A DNA stretch of 64,000 nucleotides, taken from the NCBI GenBank assembly GCA_964584165.1, contig CAZOYW010000008.1, positions 30,305 to 94,304 on the forward strand. Reading direction: 5' to 3'. Positions within the stretch are counted from its first letter, which is position 1, and each line of letters begins with the position of its first letter. Both the position numbers and the translations under genes were made by a program. This DNA comes from CAZKCI01 sp964584165 (GTDB lineage Bacteria; Auribacterota; Erginobacteria; Erginobacterales; CAZKCI01). The notes under the pieces are model-generated. The model saw nothing but the letters and a program-made list of their open reading frames with translations, made no database searches and was not told the DNA's origin. This document shows, piece by piece, positions 57,795-64,000 of the stretch.

Positions 57795-60383
57795 ATGAGC
57801 GCGGCCACGCCCATGATGAAGCAGTACCAGGCGGTCAAGGCGGCGGTGAAGGACGCCGTCCTCCTCTTCCGCCTGGGCGATTTCTACGAGATGTTCTTCG
57901 ACGACGCCCGCCAGGCCTCGGGGATCCTGGGGATCGCCCTCACCTCCCGCCAGTCCGCCCCGATGTGCGGGATACCCCACCACGCCGCCTCGGGCTACAT
58001 CTCCCGCCTCCTCCGGGCGGGTTGCAAGGTCGCGGTCTGCGAGCAGACCGAGGACCCCAAGCAGGCCAAGGGGATCGTGCGGCGGGAGCTGATCCGGATC
58101 ATCACCCCCGGCACCGCCGTCGAGGACGAGCTCCTCCCCGCCGCCCGGAACAACTATCTCGCGGCGGTCTGCCGGGCCGGCGCCGTCTACGGGCTCGCCC
58201 GCCTCGACCTTTCTACCGGCGAGTTCGCCGTCGCCGAGTTCCCCGCCCGGGAGGATCTCCTCTCCGAGCTCTCCCGCCTGCGCCCGAGCGAATGTCTCCT
58301 GCCCGCCTCCTGGGGCGCCGGCGGGGGAGGAGAGGGGGCGATCCGGAGCGAGGGGACCGTCTTCAGCCCCTGGGAGGACTGGCGCTTCGATTACGACGCC
58401 GGATACGCCGCGCTGAAGAAGCAGTTCGCCGTCGCCTCCCTGGACGGCTTCGGACTCCGGGGGATGATCCCGGCGGTCTCGGCCGCCGGAGCCGTCGTCC
58501 AGTACGCGGAGGAGAACCTGAAATCATCCCTCGGCCACGTCCTCTCCCTCCGGGTTTACCAGCCGGGCGAGGCGATGATCCTGGACGCCGCCACGGCGCG
58601 GAACCTGGAGCTGGTCGAGCCGCTCCGTTCCTCCGACCGCTCCGCCACCCTCTTCGGCGTCCTCGACCGGACGCTCACGCCGCTCGGCTCCCGGGCCCTG
58701 CGCTCCTGGATCTTAAGCCCCCTGCGGAAGCCCGACGAGATCAACCGCCGCCTCGACCGGGTCGAGGCCCTGGCCGAGGACCGCGGGCTCCTCTCCGGCC
58801 TCCGCGAGGAGCTCCGGGGGATCCGCGACCTGGAGCGGATCGTCGCCCGCACCGCCTGCGGGGCCACCCAGGCCAGGGAGCTCGCGGGGCTGAGGGACTC
58901 CCTGAGGAAGATCCCCCCGCTCCGCCGGCGCCTGGAGTCCGCCTCTCGGCCCCTCTGGGATGACCTCCTTTCCCGCCTCGATCCCTGCGCGGAGATCGAG
59001 GAGCTCCTCGGCCGGGCGCTCCTCGACGAGCCCCCGCTCTCGATCCGGGAGGGGGGGATGATCCGGCCGGGCTATTCGGCCGATCTCGACGCTCTCCGGG
59101 CGCTCGCCCGCGACGGGAAGGACTGGATCGGGCGCTACCAGGAAGGGGAGATCGCCCGCACCGGGATCAAGTCCCTGAAGGTCCGCTTCAACCGGGTCTT
59201 CGGCTACTACCTGGAGGTCTCCAAGGCCAACCTCCCGCTCGTCCCCGCCGACTACGTCCGGAAGCAGACCCTGGCCAACGCCGAGCGCTTCACCACCGAG
59301 CCCCTCGCGGACTACGAGCGCAAGGTCCTCGGGGCGGAGGAGAAGGCCGGCGCCCTGGAGCGGGAGATCTTCGAGGACCTCCGCCGCCGGGTCGGAGCCT
59401 TCGCCGCCCGGATCCAGTCGGCCGCCGCCGCCGTCGCCCTCCTCGACGCGCTTTCCGCCCTCTCCGAGACGGCGGTCCGGCGGGGATACGTCCGCCCCCG
59501 GGTGGACGATTCGGCCGAGATCGAGATCCGGGACGGGCGCCATCCCGTGGTGGAAACCCTGCTCGAGGGGGAGCGCTTCGTGGGCAACGACCTCCTCCTC
59601 GACTCCGAGGCCAACCGGCTCCTGGTCATCACCGGCCCGAATATGGCCGGGAAGTCGACCTTTATCCGCCAGGCCGCCCTGATCGTCATCATGGCCCAGA
59701 TGGGTTCCTTCGTCCCCGCCGCCTCGGCCCGGATCGGGGCCGCCGACCGGATCTTCACCCGGGTGGGCGCCTCCGACGACCTGGCCCGGGGGCAGTCCAC
59801 CTTCATGGTCGAGATGCTGGAGACGGCCAACATCCTCCATCACGCCACTTGCCGCTCCCTGGTCGTCCTGGACGAGATCGGCCGCGGCACCTCGACCTTC
59901 GACGGAATCTCCATCGCCTGGGCGGTCGCCGAGTATCTCCACAACCATCCCGGCCGCCAGGCCCGCACCCTCTTTGCCACCCACTACCACGAGCTCACCG
60001 AACTCGAATTGACCCTGCCCGGAGTCAAGAACTACAACGTGGCGGTGCGGGAGTGGAACGACCAAGTTATCTTCCTGCGCACCGTGGTCCGGGGCGGCAC
60101 CGACAAGAGCTACGGGATCCAGGTCGCCCGCCTGGCCGGGCTGCCCCGGGCGGTGATCGAGAGGGCGAAGGTGATCCTGGAGGAACTGGAGGCCGAAACC
60201 CTGTCCCCCGACGGCCTCCCCCGTTTTGCCCGCCCCCGGACGCCGGAGTCCCAGCAGCTCCTTCTCTTTTCCCCGGGGGAGCATCCCGTCCTCTCCGAGA
60301 TCCGGTCCCTGAACCTCGACCACCTGACCCCGTTCGAGGCGATGCAGCGGCTCAAGGAGCTCAAGGAAAAGGCGCAGGACTAA
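57795..60383 (+). CDS. mutS: DNA mismatch repair protein MutS
   Basis: 862 residues, MutS1 type. Mismatch-recognition motif FRLGDFYEMFFDDA with Phe and Glu near 35, then CGIPHHAASGYISRLLRAG, the connector and lever regions (IKSLKVRFNRVFGYYLEVSK), Walker A ITGPNMAGKSTFIRQ near 614-622, signature VGASDDLARGQSTFMVEM, and Walker B LVVLDEIGRGTSTFDGISIA with LFATHYHEL. Ends with the helix-turn-helix-like C-terminal part. MutL is not in this window. It follows miaB closely; the miaB-mutS pairing is widespread. Confidence 0.97.
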   Translation: MSAATPMMKQYQAVKAAVKDAVLLFRLGDFYEMFFDDARQASGILGIALTSRQSAPMCGIPHHAASGYISRLLRAGCKVAVCEQTEDPKQAKGIVRRELIRIITPGTAVEDELLPAARNNYLAAVCRAGAVYGLARLDLSTGEFAVAEFPAREDLLSELSRLRPSECLLPASWGAGGGGEGAIRSEGTVFSPWEDWRFDYDAGYAALKKQFAVASLDGFGLRGMIPAVSAAGAVVQYAEENLKSSLGHVLSLRVYQPGEAMILDAATARNLELVEPLRSSDRSATLFGVLDRTLTPLGSRALRSWILSPLRKPDEINRRLDRVEALAEDRGLLSGLREELRGIRDLERIVARTACGATQARELAGLRDSLRKIPPLRRRLESASRPLWDDLLSRLDPCAEIEELLGRALLDEPPLSIREGGMIRPGYSADLDALRALARDGKDWIGRYQEGEIARTGIKSLKVRFNRVFGYYLEVSKANLPLVPADYVRKQTLANAERFTTEPLADYERKVLGAEEKAGALEREIFEDLRRRVGAFAARIQSAAAAVALLDALSALSETAVRRGYVRPRVDDSAEIEIRDGRHPVVETLLEGERFVGNDLLLDSEANRLLVITGPNMAGKSTFIRQAALIVIMAQMGSFVPAASARIGAADRIFTRVGASDDLARGQSTFMVEMLETANILHHATCRSLVVLDEIGRGTSTFDGISIAWAVAEYLHNHPGRQARTLFATHYHELTELELTLPGVKNYNVAVREWNDQVIFLRTVVRGGTDKSYGIQVARLAGLPRAVIERAKVILEELEAETLSPDGLPRFARPRTPESQQLLLFSPGEHPVLSEIRSLNLDHLTPFEAMQRLKELKEKAQD

Positions 60384-60467
60384 TGGTCTTCATGGACAAT
60401 GCCGGCCGCCGAAATCTCTGATATCGCGGGAAGCGGGATGCTATATTTATAGGGTAAACCGGCCCTG

Positions 60468-62186
60468 ATGAGCATGCGAATCTCCATCCTGGAAATCCTC
60501 CGCGGGCGCCTCCGCCGGCCCAAGAACATCAGCCGGCCGGTCCTGGAGAACATCCTGGTCGGGACCCTGATGGGAGTCCTGGTGGGGGTTTTCCTCCGGG
60601 GCTACCTCTCCGAGCTTGGGAGCCTCAACCTGGACTGGACGATCTTCGTCCTGATCGGCCTCCTGATCGGGATCTTCAGCGGCTTCGAGCGGGCGAAGAA
60701 GGAGGAGCTGGAGGTGTACGGGGTCCGGCTGACCGAGGCGGTCGAGAAGAGCGAGAAGCAGCTGGTCAAGTCGGAGGAGCGCTACAAGAACCTTTTCGAG
60801 CGCGCCAACGATATCATCTTCACGCTCGACGCCGAGAACCGCTTCCTCGAGATGAACAGCAAGTTCCAGGAGATCCTCGGCTATCCGCGGGAGGAGTGGA
60901 TAGGGAGGTCCTTCTACGACATCATCACCTCCAACTTTCGCGACCAGGCCATCAAGTATTACTGGGAGACCCTGAAGGGCGGCAGCACCCGCTACGACCT
61001 GGACGCGGTCCACGTCGACGGCCACGTGATCAACCTCTCGCTCGCCTCCTCGCCGGTCCGCGACGCCGAGGGCGAGATCATCGGGGTGATGGGGATCGCC
61101 CGCGACATCTCGGAGCGGAAGAAGGTGGAGGAGCTCCAGAACAAGTTCATCGCCCACGTCTCCCACGAGCTCCGGACCCCCCTGGCGGCGATGCGCGAGT
61201 TCGTTTCCCTGCTCCTCGACGAGATCCCGGGGGCGATGAACCCGGATCAGAAGCAGTACCTCAACCGGATCCAGTCGAACATCGACCGGCTGACCCGGAT
61301 GATCGAGAACCTCCTCCTCCTCTCCGGCCTGGAAGAGGAGAAGATCGTCCTGGACAAGAAGCTGATCGACCTGGGCGAGATCATCCGGCAGGTGCGGGAC
61401 GACTTCAAGGTGGGGGCGGCCAAGAAGACCATCCAGCTGGGGGTGGCGGTCCCCGACAACCTGCCCAAGATCTACGCCGATCCCGACAAGACGATCCAGG
61501 TTCTGACCAACCTCGTCGGCAACGCCCTCAAGTTCACTCGCGAGGGCGGCTGGATCAAGATCGGAGCCCAGGACAACGGGGAGGAGATCGAGGTCTGGGT
61601 CCAGGACAACGGGGTGGGAATCGCCTCCGACGACCAGGATAAGATCTTCGACCGCTTCCAGCAGATCCGCCACGGGCACAAGTTCGGCCGCCAGGGGAGC
61701 GGGCTGGGGCTCGCCATCTCCCGCGAGATCGTCCGCCTCCACCGGGGCCGGATCTGGGTGGAGAGCCAATCGGGGCAGGGGAGCCGGTTTGTCTTCGTCC
61801 TCCCCAAGGCCCTCGCCCCCAAGGTGATGCTGGTGGACGACGATCCCGACTTGGTGGAGATGTTCCGGGATTTCCTCCAGCCCCACAGCTACCGGATCGT
61901 CACCGCCTACGACGGCGAGGAGGCGGTGGCCAAGGCGGTTTCGGAGCTGCCCGACCTGATCATCCTCGACATCGTGATGCCGAAGATGAACGGCTACGAG
62001 GTGATCGGGAGGCTCAAAGAGAACAAGCAGACCTGCGACATCCCGATCATCATCCTGACCGGCTACGGGCTGGACCAGGAGCGCCTGAGCGCCCTCTCTT
62101 CCCGGGCGCTCCCCACCCTCTACAAGCCGGCCTCCATGAGCCAGTTCCTACAGGCGGTCTCCGCGGTGCTGGAAAAGGCTGCCTAG
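60468..62186 (+). CDS. Hybrid histidine kinase: two membrane helices, PAS, HisKA, HATPase, receiver
   Basis: 572 residues. Two close N-terminal helices (ILVGTLMGVLVGVFLRGYLS and WTIFVLIGLLIGIFSGF) leave almost no periplasmic domain, so sensing is probably by the PAS domain (YKNLFERANDIIFTLDAENR). HisKA phospho-acceptor in FIAHVSHELRTPLAA near residue 234, N box LTNLVGNALKFTREGG, G boxes VQDNGVGIASDDQDKIF and GSGLGLAISREIVRLHRG. A C-terminal receiver (VMLVDDDPDLVEMF, ILDIVMPKMNG, TLYKPASM) could take the phosphate internally. A lone receiver gene follows. TATATT at about 60443 may be the -10. Confidence 0.93.
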   Translation: MSMRISILEILRGRLRRPKNISRPVLENILVGTLMGVLVGVFLRGYLSELGSLNLDWTIFVLIGLLIGIFSGFERAKKEELEVYGVRLTEAVEKSEKQLVKSEERYKNLFERANDIIFTLDAENRFLEMNSKFQEILGYPREEWIGRSFYDIITSNFRDQAIKYYWETLKGGSTRYDLDAVHVDGHVINLSLASSPVRDAEGEIIGVMGIARDISERKKVEELQNKFIAHVSHELRTPLAAMREFVSLLLDEIPGAMNPDQKQYLNRIQSNIDRLTRMIENLLLLSGLEEEKIVLDKKLIDLGEIIRQVRDDFKVGAAKKTIQLGVAVPDNLPKIYADPDKTIQVLTNLVGNALKFTREGGWIKIGAQDNGEEIEVWVQDNGVGIASDDQDKIFDRFQQIRHGHKFGRQGSGLGLAISREIVRLHRGRIWVESQSGQGSRFVFVLPKALAPKVMLVDDDPDLVEMFRDFLQPHSYRIVTAYDGEEAVAKAVSELPDLIILDIVMPKMNGYEVIGRLKENKQTCDIPIIILTGYGLDQERLSALSSRALPTLYKPASMSQFLQAVSAVLEKAA

Positions 62187-62195
62187 CTAAAGAAA

Positions 62196-62273
62196 GTGAT
62201 CAGTAAACGCACGGAAGTGATCGGTTATCAGTTACTGATCACTGATTACTGATCACTGATCACTGATTACTTG
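62196..62273. repeat. TGATCA word repeat
   Basis: Short left arm (GTGATCAGTAA, GTGATCGGTTATCAG) and longer right arm (TACTGATCACTGATTACTGA and onward). Same words as 20841-20979. Confidence 0.88.
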
Positions 62274-62288
62274 TTTATCTATTCCGCC

Positions 62289-62687
62289 ATGAGCGAAGGC
62301 AAGAAAAAGATCCTGCTGGTCGATGACGAAGAGGACCTGGTCACGGCCCTCACCGCGCGGCTGGCCGCCTCGGGCTACGAGGTGCTCGTCGCCCGCGACG
62401 GCCTGGAGGCGCTCCAGAAGGCGCGCGCCCTCTTCCCCGACCTGATCGTTCTCGACCTGATGCTCCCCAAGATGGACGGCTACAAGGTGGCCCGGCTCCT
62501 CAAGTTCGACCAGCGCTACGTCCGGATCCCGATCATCATGTTGACCGCCCGCGGCCTGGACGTCGACCAGGAGGCGGGCAAGAAGGCCGGGGCCGACGAC
62601 TACCTGGTCAAGCCCTTCGACAGCGCCTACCTGATCAGCCGGATCCGGGAGCTGATCGCGGCCGCCGAGGCGGCCAAAAAGAGCTAA
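62289..62687 (+). CDS. Single-domain response regulator
   Basis: 132 residues from ATG 62289: one CheY-like receiver and nothing else. ILLVDDEEDLVTAL supplies the acidic pair, LIVLDLMLPKMDGYKVARLL the phospho-Asp, MLTARG the Thr and DDYLVKPFDSAYL the Lys. The DxxKPF form and helix 4-5 text are like receivers of the OmpR type. It probably takes phosphate from the hybrid kinase upstream and acts by protein contact, perhaps on the PilB-like ATPase system downstream; that last point is only positional. No Shine-Dalgarno. Confidence 0.92.
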   Translation: MSEGKKKILLVDDEEDLVTALTARLAASGYEVLVARDGLEALQKARALFPDLIVLDLMLPKMDGYKVARLLKFDQRYVRIPIIMLTARGLDVDQEAGKKAGADDYLVKPFDSAYLISRIRELIAAAEAAKKS

Positions 62688-62690
62688 AAC

Positions 62691-62793
62691 TGGAAACATG
62701 GAAATATGGAAACAAGTCGTGGCATCCCCACTCCGCGTGATGCATTCCGAACGCGCCCTTATTTCCATATTTCTATAATTCCATATTTCCATT
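62691..62793. repeat. GGAAATATGG/CCATATTTCC word repeat with inverted arms
   Basis: Left arm 62691-62713 (TGGAAACATGGAAATATGGA), right arm 62759-62793 (TTATTTCCATATTTCTATAA, TTCCATATTTCCAT). The 45-base spacer is unique. Confidence 0.88.
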
Positions 62794-62853
62794 TAGTCCT
62801 GCTGACTGTGCCTGGACTGCATCACGATATAGCCTGTCAGTGAGGAGGCTCCC

Positions 62854-64000
62854 ATGTTCGAGGCGGACGAAGAAAAAATCATCGGGGCCCTGAAGCGGAA
62901 GGGGCTGATCACCGAGGAGCAGGAGGAGAAGGCCCGCAAGTCCGGCAAGACCCCGATCCACGAGGCCTTCGTCGAGATGCAGGCCCTGACCAAGGACCAG
63001 CTCTTCGAAACGATCGCCGAGGAGCTGGGGGTGGCCTACATCGATCTGGCCAACTACACGGTCCAGGACGAGACGATCGCCCTGGTCCCCGAGGAGACGG
63101 CGCGCAAGTTCCTCTCCGTCCCGGTCTTCGTCATGGACAACACCCTGGGCGTGGCCATGGCCGACCCGCGCAACGTGGAGGCGATCGACCAAATCCGGCT
63201 CAAGACCGGGCTCTTCGTGGAGCCCTACCTCTCCGCCGAGGAGGACATCCGGCGGACCCTCGACCGCCAGTTCCAGAACCTGGGCACGGTCCAGGAGATG
63301 ATCGAGGACCTCGAGGTCACCCGCCTCAAGGACGAGGACGAGGCCGTCCCCGAGCTCAAGGACCTGACCGACGAGGCGCCGATCACCAAGCTCGTCAACC
63401 TGATCTTCGCCCAGGCGGTCCGCGACCGGGCCAGCGACATCCATATCGAGCCGGACGAGCACGTGCTCCGGATCCGCTTCCGGATCGACGGGATGCTCTA
63501 CGAGATCCCCTCGCCCCCCAAGCGCCTGAAGGCCGCCATCACCTCCCGGATCAAGGTGATGAGCAACCTGAACATCGCCGAGACCCGCAAGCCCCAGGAC
63601 GGCAACATCCGGCTGCAGGTGGAAGGGCAGACCATCGACGTCCGGGTCTCGCTGGTCCCCACCGTCTTCGGCGAGAACGTGGTCTTGCGGATCCTGAACC
63701 CCCAGGCGATCGCCATCGGGATGGACCAGATCGGGTTCTCCGAATCGATGCTCAGGAAGTTCAACGAGGTCATCCGCCGCCCCCACGGCGTACTCCTCAA
63801 CACCGGCCCCACCGGATCGGGCAAGACCACCACCCTCTACGCCGCCCTCCAACTCGTCAACACCATCGACAAGAACATCATCACCGTCGAGGATCCCGTC
63901 GAGTACCGCCTCCGCCTGATCCGGCAGATCCCGGTGAACCCCAAGGCCGGGGTCTCCTTCGCCAACGGGCTGCGCGCCATCCTCCGCCAGGACCCCGACA
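62854..64000 (+). CDS. Type II secretion/type IV pilus assembly ATPase, 3' truncated by the window end
   Basis: GspE/PilB-family ATPase; 382 codons before the window ends. ATG 62854 has a strong GAGGAGG seven bases upstream. An N-terminal MshEN-like domain (GALKRKGLITEEQEEKARKS, LGVAYIDLANY, VPEETARKFLSVPVF) leads to the core: DRASDIHIEPDEHVLRIRFR, ITSRIKVMSNLNIAETRKPQ, DGNIRL, Walker A NTGPTGSGKTTTLYAAL and Asp box TVEDPVEYRLRLIRQIPVNP, then FANGLRAILRQDPD. The R-L-I-R after EDPVEY replaces the more usual L-x-G-x. PilB and GspE cannot be separated without the missing end and neighbours. Confidence 0.92.
   Translation, partial: MFEADEEKIIGALKRKGLITEEQEEKARKSGKTPIHEAFVEMQALTKDQLFETIAEELGVAYIDLANYTVQDETIALVPEETARKFLSVPVFVMDNTLGVAMADPRNVEAIDQIRLKTGLFVEPYLSAEEDIRRTLDRQFQNLGTVQEMIEDLEVTRLKDEDEAVPELKDLTDEAPITKLVNLIFAQAVRDRASDIHIEPDEHVLRIRFRIDGMLYEIPSPPKRLKAAITSRIKVMSNLNIAETRKPQDGNIRLQVEGQTIDVRVSLVPTVFGENVVLRILNPQAIAIGMDQIGFSESMLRKFNEVIRRPHGVLLNTGPTGSGKTTTLYAALQLVNTIDKNIITVEDPVEYRLRLIRQIPVNPKAGVSFANGLRAILRQDPD

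Noticed and set aside
1..64000. Insertion sequences, prophage or integrated element
   Set aside because: No transposase, integrase or phage structural gene is visible, and gene content and codon use are even across the window.

Overview
This is a 64 kb piece of a high-GC Gram-negative genome (C+G-rich third codon positions, genes mostly on the plus strand). It encodes lipid A, Kdo, heptose and core LPS enzymes, an Lpt export system, peptidoglycan recycling enzymes, a long-form ribosome hibernation factor, and an HprK/HPr/PtsI set. HprK beside LPS genes, GlgE plus GlgM, and a DUF6941-type protein suggest an uncultured lineage near the PVC group (Omnitrophota or Auribacterota-like). That placement is inference. 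One run of 100 N (40549-40648) shows this is an assembled draft or metagenome contig.

Layout: 1-3.1 kb is the 3' part of an AddA-like helicase-nuclease. 3-9.7 kb holds DUF2062, a small membrane protein, a beta-CASP metallo-beta-lactamase lipoprotein, htpX, lemA and an SGNH hydrolase. 9.8-23.3 kb is the LPS core block: a RibK-like/KdtA fusion, lpxK, an lpxL-type acyltransferase, waaF, a radical SAM enzyme, a DUF6941 protein, a second heptosyltransferase, a Kdo-kinase-like protein, three glycosyltransferases and an O-antigen ligase. 23.5-31 kb runs from an unknown conserved gene through hldA, gmhB, kdsB, kdsA, kdsD, kdsC, an lptC-like gene and lptA to lptB. 31-38 kb carries hpf, hprK, ptsH, ptsI, metK and ahcY. 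lptF and lptG lie on the minus strand at 38-40.5 kb. 40.9-44 kb holds glgE and glgM. 44.5-51.2 kb holds nagZ, an Mpl/MurC-like ligase, accD, folC and nagA. glgA and a GH57/DUF3536 protein follow, then a CsgG-like protein, a small membrane protein, miaB, mutS, a hybrid histidine kinase, a single-domain response regulator and a PilB/GspE ATPase cut by the window end.

The genes fit together as an envelope-building locus: Kdo and heptose precursors are made, transferred onto lipid A, extended, ligated to O-antigen and exported by LptBFG-C-A. Two alpha-glucan modules (GlgE-GlgM and GlgA-GH57) and an incomplete, probably regulatory PTS sit beside it.

The intergenic DNA is the most unusual part. 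Nearly every gap between transcription units is filled with degenerate tandem copies of a short word, usually as two inverted arms around a small spacer. About ten word families are used (TGATCA, GTTCA, GGGTTA, GTTACG, TGGACA, AGATTTC and others), and several recur at loci tens of kilobases apart. The elements run over stop codons and into start codons, and genes behind them often lack a Shine-Dalgarno sequence. Separate perfect palindromes of 9-23 bp per arm decorate gene ends; one encodes the lipobox of a lipoprotein and one encloses the ribosome binding site of htpX. The other standout is the fusion of a CTP-dependent riboflavin-kinase-like domain to the Kdo transferase.
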